Positions 18,338 to 25,553 of a DNA stretch of 64,000 bases are shown here, one piece after another (position 1 is the stretch's first letter; each line of letters starts with the position of its first letter). Location of the stretch: the NCBI RefSeq assembly GCF_014193675.1, contig NZ_BLXZ01000002.1:496001-560000 (forward strand), in the 5' to 3' direction. The notes under the pieces were generated by a model. The model was not told the DNA's origin, ran no database searches, and was given only the letters and a program-made list of their open reading frames with translations. The DNA comes from Geomonas limicola. Lineage in GTDB: Bacteria > Desulfobacterota > Desulfuromonadia > Geobacterales > Geobacteraceae. The translations under genes were made by a program, and so were the position numbers.

Positions 18338-18560
18338 GCGTCCTCTTCACTCTACAAATCTACCCCGAGGAGGGATCCGCATGGTGTAAGCGTCATGATC
18401 TCAACTTTATCGCAACAACAATGCCTTGCCTGACCGTTCTGTAGAATCCGGATTCCAGCAGGGTATTTTTGTATCTGCAGCTAACCTTAGCCTGGCAGAA
18501 ATGCCAACGACGCCATGGGGGGCGAATATCGAATGAAGACACATACAACCAAGGAGGAAC

Positions 18561-19499
18561 ATGCGGCACAGGAGTAGAGGTATTACGGGGGTCAGCACTA
18601 CAGGACACATCGACTACATGTCGTTCACACTACCAGACGATGCGTATCTGGAGTGTGAGGTCGAGCACCTCTTCGGCATTCCGTTTACGAAGTTTATCGA
18701 GGCTTCGTCCGGACGGAGCGGATACCGGAAGCGGTACGAGTACGGCAACATCGACGTTTTGACAGATGGTGGGAGTTCCGGCATGGGGCACAACATTACG
18801 CTGAAGGGCGCAGCTTGCCATAGGTACCAGCGGTGTCTCCGTGACATCGTTGAACACGTCTTCGCCATCGACGGGCATTTCACACGGTGCGATCTGGCAA
18901 TAGACGACTTCCATGGGCTGCTCGACATGGAGGTCATCGGAGAAGCAATCACTGGCGGGTTGGTGACGGCGAACTTCAAGAAGGTCCGGGAATACAATGA
19001 GCGGGAGAGAACGACAGGGATGCTGACGGGCAGGGGTGCGTACTTCGGTTCACGGAAGAGTGAGGTCTTCATCCGCATCTATGACAAAGCTCTGGAGCAG
19101 AGGGTCGATCAGCACTGGGTTCGGGTCGAACTGGAGCTGAAAGGCAGCAGAGCAAATGCCGCCATGAAGCTGGTGCTGACCAAGGAGATCGGCACCGTAG
19201 CCCGTGGCATACTGAATAGCCGTCTGTCCTTCCGCGAAAAGAGCAAAGATGGCAACCGGTCCAGGTGGCCAGTTTCCGGGTGGTGGAAATCGTTCATTGC
19301 AAGCGTTGAGAAGTTGCAACTGGTGGCCGACAGCCGTGAAGGCGTCTCGCAAGAGAGTAGACTTGTGTCGTTTTTCCAAAACGCGGCTACGTTTGCCGAG
19401 CTGGTGGATAACTGCGGACCATGGGTCATTCTTCTCATGTACGATAACGGAAAGCGGAAGCTGGAGCGGCGGGGAGGCGTGAACCCGTGGGCAGCGTAG
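18561..19499 (+). CDS. Rep_trans-type replication initiation protein
   Basis: A 312-residue protein of the replication-initiation-factor family (PF02486), which nick and rejoin DNA at a rolling-circle origin in plasmids, filamentous phages such as CTX (RstA) and integrative elements. The signature TRCDLAIDDF lies at about residues 108-117, YFGSRKSEVFIRIYDKALEQ at about 160-179, and HWVRVELELKG at about 185-195. The tyrosine in RIYDKALEQ is the usual catalytic candidate. The ATG follows AAGGAGG. Its stop overlaps the start of a small HTH gene. It may drive replication of the excised circle. Confidence 0.85.
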   Translation: MRHRSRGITGVSTTGHIDYMSFTLPDDAYLECEVEHLFGIPFTKFIEASSGRSGYRKRYEYGNIDVLTDGGSSGMGHNITLKGAACHRYQRCLRDIVEHVFAIDGHFTRCDLAIDDFHGLLDMEVIGEAITGGLVTANFKKVREYNERERTTGMLTGRGAYFGSRKSEVFIRIYDKALEQRVDQHWVRVELELKGSRANAAMKLVLTKEIGTVARGILNSRLSFREKSKDGNRSRWPVSGWWKSFIASVEKLQLVADSREGVSQESRLVSFFQNAATFAELVDNCGPWVILLMYDNGKRKLERRGGVNPWAA

Positions 19500-19693
19500 T
19501 GCCGTTTCGGATGATGAGGCAACGGGATGTTGCCGAAATGTTGGGTATGACGGAGTCGTGGGTGGAGCAAATCCGCCTACGAGGTGGCGGACCGGTCTAC
19601 CACAAGATAGGCAAAAGCGTAAGGTATCGGATAGAAGATGTCTTGGCCTGGATTGACGGCCAAAAAAGGTGCAGTACTTCGCAATTTGCTTAA
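19487..19693 (+). CDS. AlpA/excisionase-like HTH protein
   Basis: A 68-residue protein from a GTG start preceded by GGGGAGG, overlapping the end of rep by 13 bases. The segment MRQRDVAEMLGMTESWVEQI followed by GGPVYHKIGKSVRYR and DVLAWID is the winged-helix HTH_17/MerR-like fold of excisionases and AlpA regulators. In this element it probably helps excision or controls int and rep. It lies far from int, on the opposite strand, as in many small elements. A bidirectional hairpin follows. Confidence 0.8.
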   Translation: MGSVVPFRMMRQRDVAEMLGMTESWVEQIRLRGGGPVYHKIGKSVRYRIEDVLAWIDGQKRCSTSQFA

Positions 19694-19696
19694 TTA

Positions 19697-19737
19697 TACA
19701 AGAAGCCCGGCCTCTCATAGAGGCCGGGCTTCTTGTA
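19697..19737. terminator. bidirectional terminator between HTH and DUF4276 genes
   Basis: A perfect 19-bp stem (19697-19715 with 19719-19737) with a 3-base loop, placed between converging genes. T residues follow on both sides at modest density. Confidence 0.85.
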
Positions 19738-19758
19738 TTTCTGCACATGCAACTAGTC

Positions 19759-20415
19759 TTAGAGGCTCTCTAGCCAGACAAGCCAATCATCGAAATGAGG
19801 ACAATTTTGGCGCAGGGTATCTAAGCCTATCCTTCTCGTTATCGTAGGGCCATGCAGGGTTTTCTGATATCCGGGCACCAGATTAAGAATGCGTTTCGAT
19901 GGTGCTGTTGAGGGTGAGTTATTGATCTCCTCCGGATTCTGATAGGCATTGCAAATACCCATGAACGTTGCCAGAATCTTGTGGTCGGCATGCAAGGCTC
20001 TGCACAATTCAGAGGGATTGGTGTATAGGAGGGCTTCAAATTCATGCAGCATAATAAATGGTTTAAAACGAGGACAATTTATAAACTGGGCGAGTGCTGT
20101 TTCGACATGGCATACCTTTATAAGAGGGGAGCCATTTGGCAGGCTATTCATCCCTGGGAAATCACTAGGCAGGCCGTAATAGTCAATGAAAGTGGTAACG
20201 AAAGCGTTTTGATCTTTGATGAGTTGCTTTAAGTCTTTAGCGACATTACTAAAGCCCGTGATTCCCCCCTTGAAATCAGCACCACATTTTACTCGCTTCG
20301 TCTTCGCCACTGTTGGAAAGAGAAATAGATTTTTTGAAGCAAAGTAAGGTCCCAGCACGTCTTTAACAAATCTCTCCTCAGTCTGTCCCTCTACAAGAAC
20401 CAGCACCCTCTTCAT
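19759..20415 (-). CDS. DUF4276 (TOPRIM-like) protein paired with an AAA ATPase
   Basis: A 218-residue protein. VEGQTEERF at residues 8-16 holds the first acidic residue of a TOPRIM-like fold (Glu9, Glu13), FIDYYGLPSDFPG (77-89) supplies Asp78, and HEFEALLY (124-131) is the DUF4276 hallmark. Such proteins are predicted metal-dependent nucleases or toxins. The ATG overlaps the ATPase stop by one base (TAATG), so the two are translationally coupled. The AAA plus TOPRIM-like layout resembles anti-phage pairs such as PARIS, AbiL and RloAB, though the family here is different from the DUF4435 partner of PARIS. Base composition is AT-richer than the host. Function as defence is inferred. Confidence 0.82.
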   Translation of the reverse strand: MKRVLVLVEGQTEERFVKDVLGPYFASKNLFLFPTVAKTKRVKCGADFKGGITGFSNVAKDLKQLIKDQNAFVTTFIDYYGLPSDFPGMNSLPNGSPLIKVCHVETALAQFINCPRFKPFIMLHEFEALLYTNPSELCRALHADHKILATFMGICNAYQNPEEINNSPSTAPSKRILNLVPGYQKTLHGPTITRRIGLDTLRQNCPHFDDWLVWLESL

Positions 20416-21506
20416 TAGGGACGACCTCCCAGAAGGTTCTTTTCCCAAAGTTCGCCAAGGCTGTATTCTTCAATCCACGCCGACATGTTCTGGGATTTAA
20501 GGGGCCGGAAAACACTTTGGTTATCTTCCCGATCAACTATCCAAACGTCCTCAGGCTGCAACTGGTTTATGAGAGTTACTGACTGGGTACCAACAATAAG
20601 TTGAGTGCGCGTAGAGGCGTGGAGTAGTAGGCTGGAAAGTATCTGAATTGCTGCAGGGTGCAGCCCTAATTCAGGTTCGTCTATGAGAATCAACGATGGC
20701 AACGTTGGTTGAAGCAACAGCGTCGCTAAGCACATAAACCGCAACGTCCCATCGGAAAGTGCGGCAGGGCCGAAAACTGCTTCACTGCCGACTTCTTCCC
20801 ATTCAAGCCGTATCTTTTCTTCGTTTAGGGCGGAGGGAACAAGGTGAAATCGTGAAAAGAAAGGAGCAACCTGTCGGATGGTATCTTCAATATTTTCAAA
20901 GTAGTCCGGTTCGCGCTGTTTAAGTTTGAAAAGGAAAGCAGCTAAATTTTCAGCGTTAGGTTTTAATGTGCGGTTATCGGAAACATCACCGTTTTGCTTT
21001 ACTCCTGCAGAAGGACTTGTATCGTGGAAATGGTAGATACGGTAACTGTCCAATCTCTCCCTGACATATCTTACAACATAACTTTTAGCGTCACCGATTT
21101 TAGTTTCATCATGGCCAACCCAAGTGTTGTCAATATATGGACGAAGGTACTTAGAAGTATCCCAGTATAAAGTCTCTTCACGCTTAAATATAAACCTATC
21201 TTCATCGGTAGGTATAAGTTCAAATTGATAGATATTGGCGTCTTTGCCATTACGAAAGTCTATCTCTAAGGAAAGTACATCAGTTGTCTTTCTACCAAAA
21301 TGAAGTATTGAGCTTGCGCCACCAGCTGTACCAGTATAGGTGCGTAAGTTCTTGCGAACCAATTGGTTTAAAAACTGAAATACGCTAATCAGGTTTGATT
21401 TCCCAGCTCCGTTTCCACCGATAAAAACATTCAACTGCCCAAATTCAAGGCGCTGGTCACGAATTGATTTGAATCCTTGAATATGAATGCTGTGGAGTGT
21501 TGTCAT
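20415..21506 (-). CDS. OLD/RecF-like AAA ATPase, first gene of a putative defence pair
   Basis: A 363-residue SMC/RecF/OLD-type ABC ATPase. IHIQGFKSIRDQRLEFGQLN starts the fold; Walker A is GGNGAGKSN (30-38), the signature-like LSDGTLRF lies near 250, and Walker B LILIDEPELGLHP near 270-282, followed by GTQSVTLINQL. There is no C-terminal nuclease domain; that job may belong to the DUF4276 partner encoded immediately downstream. In comparable systems the ATPase senses phage or DNA damage and releases the effector. It is followed on its 5' side by 160 bases of AT-rich DNA and then the integrase. Low GC suggests transfer. Confidence 0.85.
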   Translation of the reverse strand: MTTLHSIHIQGFKSIRDQRLEFGQLNVFIGGNGAGKSNLISVFQFLNQLVRKNLRTYTGTAGGASSILHFGRKTTDVLSLEIDFRNGKDANIYQFELIPTDEDRFIFKREETLYWDTSKYLRPYIDNTWVGHDETKIGDAKSYVVRYVRERLDSYRIYHFHDTSPSAGVKQNGDVSDNRTLKPNAENLAAFLFKLKQREPDYFENIEDTIRQVAPFFSRFHLVPSALNEEKIRLEWEEVGSEAVFGPAALSDGTLRFMCLATLLLQPTLPSLILIDEPELGLHPAAIQILSSLLLHASTRTQLIVGTQSVTLINQLQPEDVWIVDREDNQSVFRPLKSQNMSAWIEEYSLGELWEKNLLGGRP

Positions 21507-21665
21507 TGGGATGCTCTATGTAGAAAATGGTAGTATTTCAGAGGGTTAACTGCCACCGAACCGCCAGTGTTCGGATGAACAAGAATATATCAGCTAAAAA
21601 TTTCATTGTACACGTTATTTCCGGAAGTCGTGCTTAGGCGCCAGACAATTTTGTAAAAATTAGGA

Positions 21666-22844
21666 CTATACGGCCGCAGTTGATGGTTCACAAAGAGCAA
21701 CTATATGATCGGTCACACGCTGCATCAGGGGGCGCAGCTTTTCTAACTGTTTGATAACATATCCTGCCGTGACATCATCGGATTTGACGGAGTGGTTCAG
21801 TAAGCGTTTCAACTCGTAGTACCCAACAATGCCATCAATAGCACTTGCATAGGTTCGGCGCATATCATGGACCGTGAACTTGATGCCTGTCAGTTCGGTC
21901 ACTTTGGACATCTGCCTTCTTGGTTCGATTAGATGGCCAGTTTTTCCCGTGCCAGGGAAAACAAAATCATTCTCCCTAACTTCAGCTCGTTTTCGGAAGA
22001 TTTCGGCAATATGGTCGCTCATAGGAAGGTAAAGAGGGTTCCCGTTTTTGGTTCTCAGAAGAACAAATTTACGATTCTCCATGTCAACGTCATCCCAGCG
22101 AAGGCAGGCGATCTCTCTTCTGCGGGCACCAGTAAACAATAGAAGATGCAGATAGTCACGAATAGTCAGATTCTCAAGTGTTCCTACCGCATAATACCAT
22201 GCAGCGAGATCGGATTCCTCGACGAGGGTCTGGCGGCGGCTAACCGTAAACCACTGTCGGGTATTGGAAAGCCGCTTGACTGGGTTTACCGGTAGGGAAT
22301 CATCCATGATCTCGTTGGCATGGTTGTATATGGCGCGAAAGGTTCGCATAGTATTGTTTGCAGCAGCTTCGCCAGAATCCTGCGCAATTTTTAGATGCCG
22401 TCGTGCCACCATGTCCTTTGTAATTTCGGCGATAGGAGTCTTCATCCAGTCCGAGAGGTAGAGGCGAAACAGGCGTTTGTAATTTTCAACCGTGCTTGGC
22501 TTTAGACTTGTGCGGGCAATGAAGTAGCTATCCAGCACATCAATAACTCGCATGCCGCGATCCCTTGCCTTTGCCTTCTCCTTGGCGATGTCTATTCCGT
22601 TGTTCATCTTAGCCAAAGCTTCGATTGCTTGCTTGCGAGCCTGTTCTGGCGTCAGAACCCCGTGCTTGCCGAGAGTCACTCTCAAAAGTTTCCCGCTGAC
22701 CCGCTTCATCACGAAATAAACTTTCGAGGAGTGACTGACCCTGCAACCAAACCCACTGAGTTCGGAGTCAAAAAAATCTGCACGACCTGAAATAGGTGGA
22801 GTGAGTTTGTCTACTGCGGACTTAGTAAGCTTGATCTTGCTCAT
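21666..22844 (-). CDS. int: tyrosine recombinase (integrase)
   Basis: A 392-residue P4-type phage integrase. The N-terminal DUF4102-like domain begins KLTKSAVDKLTPP and contains DFFDSELSGFGCRVS; a SAM-like core-binding domain follows (about 100-190). The catalytic domain has the first Arg in GARRREIACLRWDD, HDMRRTYAS as HxxR, the LLNHS histidine and the nucleophile in VTAGYV. It would recombine the 47-bp sites in tRNA-Arg. I chose the ATG at 22844 (GGAGAGCAC ahead); the open frame upstream runs through the repeated GGGTAAC sites, which are better read as regulatory DNA. Confidence 0.93.
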   Translation of the reverse strand: MSKIKLTKSAVDKLTPPISGRADFFDSELSGFGCRVSHSSKVYFVMKRVSGKLLRVTLGKHGVLTPEQARKQAIEALAKMNNGIDIAKEKAKARDRGMRVIDVLDSYFIARTSLKPSTVENYKRLFRLYLSDWMKTPIAEITKDMVARRHLKIAQDSGEAAANNTMRTFRAIYNHANEIMDDSLPVNPVKRLSNTRQWFTVSRRQTLVEESDLAAWYYAVGTLENLTIRDYLHLLLFTGARRREIACLRWDDVDMENRKFVLLRTKNGNPLYLPMSDHIAEIFRKRAEVRENDFVFPGTGKTGHLIEPRRQMSKVTELTGIKFTVHDMRRTYASAIDGIVGYYELKRLLNHSVKSDDVTAGYVIKQLEKLRPLMQRVTDHIVALCEPSTAAV

Positions 22845-22867
22845 GTGCTCTCCGTCGTGAGGCGTAT

Positions 22868-22885
22868 GGGTAACATATGGGTAAC
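22868..22885. repeat. right recombinase arm-type site candidate
   Basis: Exact second copy of the 18-base GGGTAACATATGGGTAAC, 24 bases ahead of the int start and overlapping the predicted int -10 box. Confidence 0.6.
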
Positions 22886-22901
22886 ACATATCAAAAAACA
22901 A
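22872..22901 (-). promoter_or_regulatory. possible int promoter overlapping the arm-type site
   Basis: On the minus strand TTGTTT (22901-22896), an 18-base spacer and TATGTT (22877-22872). The -10 box lies inside the GGGTAAC repeat, so recombinase bound there could repress its own gene. Confidence 0.4.
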
Positions 22902-22993
22902 GTAAAGAGCTGGAGTGGTTTCATAGGCCTAAAAATGTAGTGAAATAAGGTACCATAGGGGATAATTGGGAGGGGTGGGGTAAAGGACTTGAA

Positions 22994-23040
22994 ACTACGA
23001 ATCTTGGGGCCGGGCGTTCGAATCGCTCCGGGCGCGCCAT
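22994..23040 (+). repeat. attR, right attachment-site repeat
   Basis: Perfect 47-base copy of 17818-17864. It represents only the 3' part of tRNA-Arg and has no 5' half, so it is not a functional tRNA. Confidence 0.92.
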
Positions 23041-23043
23041 CAG

Positions 23044-23081
23044 AAAAAAGGACCTACGATCATTTCGTAGGTCCTTTTTTT
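23044..23081 (+). terminator. native terminator of the interrupted tRNA-Arg transcript
   Basis: A 16-bp stem (23044-23059 with 23065-23080) with a 5-base loop running into T residues. It lies 4 bases beyond attR and would have followed the tRNA-Arg gene directly before integration. Confidence 0.85.
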
Positions 23082-23184
23082 ATTACCCGAGCTGAACCTA
23101 GGCACGGTAGGTCGATCCGGTGCCTGCAGGGCCTTTCTGCCGCTGCGATCGAAACCCTGGGCGCCATCAGAGAGCCCCAAAATA

Positions 23185-23216
23185 AAAAGCGGCGGGTGCA
23201 AGCACCGCCGCTTTTC
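23185..23216. terminator. terminator downstream of the PEP-CTERM gene
   Basis: AAAAGCGGCGG pairs with CCGCCGCTTTT through an inner GTGC/GCAC stem with one bulged base. Runs of A and T on either side allow use by both strands; the natural client is the minus-strand gene ending at 23259. Confidence 0.8.
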
Positions 23217-23258
23217 GATTATCCTGTTTGCCCTGTGCCCGCTGGGCGTGGTGACCCG

Positions 23259-24113
23259 TTACCGGTTTTTACGCCGTTTGGAGAGGACTGCCAGCCCGGC
23301 AAAGCCGCCGCCGAGCAGGAGCAGGGTGCCCGGCTCGGGAACCGGGGTAAAACCATTGGCGGCAGTGGTTTTCGGAGAGAACGGGTCGCCCTGGTACTGG
23401 GTAAAGGTATCGGCGTCGTAGATGGTCTTGGTGTCGGCAAGATAGGTGACCCAGTTGCCGTTGATCTTGACTTTGCCGTCCTTTTTCTGGATACCCGCGA
23501 TGCTGTTGGTATCCATCCAGATGGTGGTGTCTTGCTCCTGAATTCCCTCAAGGCCGTTGTCGTCAGTATAGAAGGACCCGCCCTTCGCCTGCAGACCCGC
23601 GACGCCATTGTTGTCGGCTGCGGCGAAAATCCACTGGTTGTCGCCGATGTCACCGGTGTAGTTCACGGTAACGTCCATTGAGTAGAAGCCTCCCGGGTTA
23701 AAAGGAGGCGCGGTAAGGGCTGACCAGCCTGCTCCCACCTTGCCAAGATCGAGACCGTAATACGGTGTGGGGGAGTACGAGGCAAAGGTGCCGGTGTCGG
23801 CATACTCGAAGATGGAGCCGTTGAAGGTGATGTTGTTCCCCGCCTTAACGTCCGCTGTGGTAAGGACGTAGATGTCGGCGTTGGCATACTGGCTCCAGAC
23901 ATGCAATTGCGAGCCGCTCGCCCCGATGATGAAGCCGTCCTTTACTGTACTGCTGGAGTAGGAAGGTCCCCAGTAGGTCTGATAGGCGTCTTTTGCGTTA
24001 ACGTAACCCGCATCCGTTCCTACCCCGAGACCCGGGACGGCGTATGCTTCCACCGCTCCCAATGAGCAGGCCAATACGGTAGCCAGAGCAGTTTTCTTAA
24101 GTAGACCTTTCAT
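23259..24113 (-). CDS. PEP-CTERM sorting-domain protein
   Basis: A 284-residue exported protein. Residues 1-25 are a signal peptide ending in AYA. The C-terminus carries the PEP-CTERM signal: PVPEPGTLLLL, a transmembrane helix, then SKRRKNR. Exosortase cuts such tails and the proteins go to the envelope or extracellular matrix. The body is rich in Gly, Thr, Tyr and Asn and contains two or three imperfect repeats around NNGVAGLQAK, DNGLEGIQEQ and TNSIAGIQKK. The ATG at 24113 follows GAGGTTACAA. A sigma-54 promoter lies about 60 bases upstream. No exosortase gene is in the window. Confidence 0.9.
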   Translation of the reverse strand: MKGLLKKTALATVLACSLGAVEAYAVPGLGVGTDAGYVNAKDAYQTYWGPSYSSSTVKDGFIIGASGSQLHVWSQYANADIYVLTTADVKAGNNITFNGSIFEYADTGTFASYSPTPYYGLDLGKVGAGWSALTAPPFNPGGFYSMDVTVNYTGDIGDNQWIFAAADNNGVAGLQAKGGSFYTDDNGLEGIQEQDTTIWMDTNSIAGIQKKDGKVKINGNWVTYLADTKTIYDADTFTQYQGDPFSPKTTAANGFTPVPEPGTLLLLGGGFAGLAVLSKRRKNR

Positions 24114-24171
24114 TTGTAACCTCGATTCTAGTGTGCCGGCGTATTGTGACACCATGTGTCATTCTTAAGGA

Positions 24172-24187
24172 GCAAGAAGAAAGCCAA
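24172..24187 (-). promoter_or_regulatory. sigma-54 promoter of the PEP-CTERM gene
   Basis: On the minus strand the sequence is TTGGCTTTCTTCTTGC: GG and GC exactly 10 bases apart, matching the -24/-12 consensus (TGGC...TTGC). It lies about 60 bases before the start codon. PEP-CTERM genes are controlled by the sigma-54 activator pair PrsK/PrsR in several bacteria. Confidence 0.7.
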
Positions 24188-24336
24188 CAGGGTACACTGC
24201 GAAACTACTAAATCCCTTACCGTATCCTCTTCTCATACATTCAGGTAGTTAACTGAGACTGGGGCCAAGCAGAGACGGGAGTTTGGGTCGGTTCATTTCT
24301 TAGAAATACGCGACCCGGATTGCCGTCCATCTCAAA

Positions 24337-24360
24337 GTGTCGGCATCTTTTACAGTAACG
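24337..24360. promoter_or_regulatory. upstream activator site candidate, repeat 1
   Basis: GTGTCGG followed by nine bases and TACAGTAACG. A near copy starts 31 bases later, about three helical turns. Both are 150-220 bases upstream of the sigma-54 promoter, the usual place for enhancer-binding activators. Confidence 0.5.
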
Positions 24361-24367
24361 TTCTCCG

Positions 24368-24392
24368 GTGTCGGTAAAGTTTACAGTGAACG
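24368..24392. promoter_or_regulatory. upstream activator site candidate, repeat 2
   Basis: GTGTCGGTAAAGTTTACAGT and five more bases, matching repeat 1 with one extra base. Its centre GTAAAGTTTAC is a palindrome. Confidence 0.5.
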
Positions 24393-24701
24393 CCTGGCGA
24401 AGATGACTAAGTGGTTTCGATAGAGTGTCCCTCGCTACGGATGATCAGGTAATTAGAGTGCGTTATAGGTAGCTGCCGCTCCGTGTGCGGCGTGTACGAT
24501 ATTCTCCACCTGGGCCCGGGCGACGGTCCGTTCTTTTCATAAGGAAGAGCCTGCGGACGGTAAGCTCCGCATCACTACGAACTAGAATATCGGCAACACC
24601 GATACGTGTGACCCTTTATATCAATCTTTTAAATTTGTTTTTCCCAAGGTCATAAGGTACCTTTTCCATTCTTTACTATTCCTTTTTTCAGGAGGGGACA
24701 C

Positions 24702-25199
24702 ATGGATGACGCGATCGGTAACGACAAGGGGATGAGTCGGCAAGAGTTCTTGAAGGGGATCGGACTGGGGCTTGGAGCCGCGGGGATGGTTTCCATGGCG
24801 GGAGGGCAGGCATTTGCAGCGGATGAGAAGGCCGACCGCTATGTCGTCGCCATCACCCACGGCGGCAGCGATCCCAACCGGGCCATCCTGGGCCTGCTCT
24901 GCGCCTTGACCGCCCTGGAAAAGGGCTTTGGCTCCGTACATGTCTGGATGACCCTGGACGGCGCCGATCTGGCCAACAAGACCAAGGCTGCCCGCATCGA
25001 GTCGCCGATCTTCAAAAAGTTCGGCAATGCCGAGGAATTGCTGAAGAAACTCAAGGAGAAGGGGGCGACCTTCGGCGTCTGTCCTCCTTGCGCGGAATAC
25101 ATGGGTGCCGTCGGGGGCGAAAAGTACGAATTTGTCGAAAAACAGGGCGCAGACTGGCTGATGAAGAACATAAAAGGTGCGGCGGTTGCCTGGATGTAA
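24702..25199 (+). CDS. DsrE-family protein with an export leader
   Basis: A 165-residue protein. Residues 1-40 form an export signal resembling a Tat leader (SRQEFLKGIGLGLGAAGM, cut after AFA), but only one arginine is in the twin position. The rest has the DsrE/F fold: YVVAITHGGSDPNRAILGL, GFGSVHVWMTLDGADL, and FGVCPPCAEYMG with two cysteines (CPPC) where persulfide-carrying Cys sits in DsrE/TusD relatives. It probably handles sulfur or redox groups in the periplasm. The ATG follows CAGGAGGGG. It is a single gene. Confidence 0.78.
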   Translation: MDDAIGNDKGMSRQEFLKGIGLGLGAAGMVSMAGGQAFAADEKADRYVVAITHGGSDPNRAILGLLCALTALEKGFGSVHVWMTLDGADLANKTKAARIESPIFKKFGNAEELLKKLKEKGATFGVCPPCAEYMGAVGGEKYEFVEKQGADWLMKNIKGAAVAWM

Positions 25200-25451
25200 G
25201 GGAGGCCAACCAGCCAGTTGCGCAAAGGAGTCCTCGAATGGGGGCTCCGAGGGTGGCGGCGTGTACCGCCTGGTTCGCAAGATCGGCGATATCAACAAGG
25301 GGGTCATCGACAACACGGGATAGTGCCGCTGGCGCCCACTTGGTACAACCCTACCCAACAGTACGGGCCCCGGATCATCGGGGCCTTTTTCGTTGCCTCT
25401 TACGGGTATTGATTGGAGGGAAGGTTACTTGCCACAATCGCACACCCTTCT
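25200..25451. other. intergenic stretch with one terminator
   Basis: Apart from the terminator at 25366-25390 I see nothing certain. An open stretch reading VYRLVRKIGDINKGVIDNTG (25260-25322) lacks a start codon and may be the remnant of a decayed gene. Confidence 0.3.
25366..25390 (+). terminator. intrinsic terminator after the DsrE gene
   Basis: A 7-bp GC stem (25366-25372 with 25379-25385) with a 6-base loop and five T residues. Confidence 0.85.
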
Positions 25452-25479
25452 TTGACATCGCAGCAATTGAGTGTATATT
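25452..25479 (+). promoter_or_regulatory. sigma-70 promoter of the haem-binding protein gene
   Basis: TTGACA (25452-25457), a 16-base spacer and TATATT (25474-25479), 75 bases before the start codon, in an AT-rich patch. Confidence 0.72.
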
Positions 25480-25553
25480 AGCTTGGATTTAATTCTAATG
25501 AAGTAATGTAGCTTGACTCACTAATCTTCGTGGTTACCAGGGAGGTGGTAGGG

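Larger units (their letters stand above)
17818..23040. mobile_element. 5.2-kb integrative element in tRNA-Arg
   Basis: Bounded by perfect 47-bp direct repeats, the left one being the 3' half of tRNA-Arg. It encodes a tyrosine recombinase (minus strand, next to the right end), a Rep_trans-type replication initiator, a small AlpA/excisionase-like HTH protein, and an ATPase plus DUF4276 pair as cargo. The interior from 19,759 to 21,660 is visibly AT-richer than the host DNA. No capsid, filament, Zot or conjugation gene is present. The size and gene set suggest a phage-satellite-like or mobilisable mini-element that replicates by rolling circle after excision; this is an inference. Confidence 0.88.
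24114..24701. other. intergenic regulatory region between PEP-CTERM and DsrE genes
   Basis: This 588-base stretch has no gene that I can support. It holds the sigma-54 promoter and the two tandem repeats given separately, and a weak sigma-70-like match (TTGTTT, 17 bases, TACCTT) at about 24637-24665 that could serve the DsrE gene. I searched for a GEMM-type cyclic-di-GMP aptamer and found none. Confidence 0.5.

Noticed and set aside
22845..22901. 19-residue N-terminal extension of the integrase
   Set aside because: It would translate the repeated GGGTAAC sites and lacks a ribosome site; the ATG at 22844 has one and fits the family.
23125..23175. A tRNA 3'-end-like sequence (GATCGAAACCC...GGCGCCATCA)
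   Set aside because: It resembles the attR sequence only loosely and has no acceptor, D-arm or anticodon arm; similarity is too weak for a second att site or tRNA remnant.
24114..24701. Possible cyclic-di-GMP (GEMM) riboswitch in the long gap
   Set aside because: No conserved aptamer core was found on either strand; the structured repeats are better explained as activator sites.
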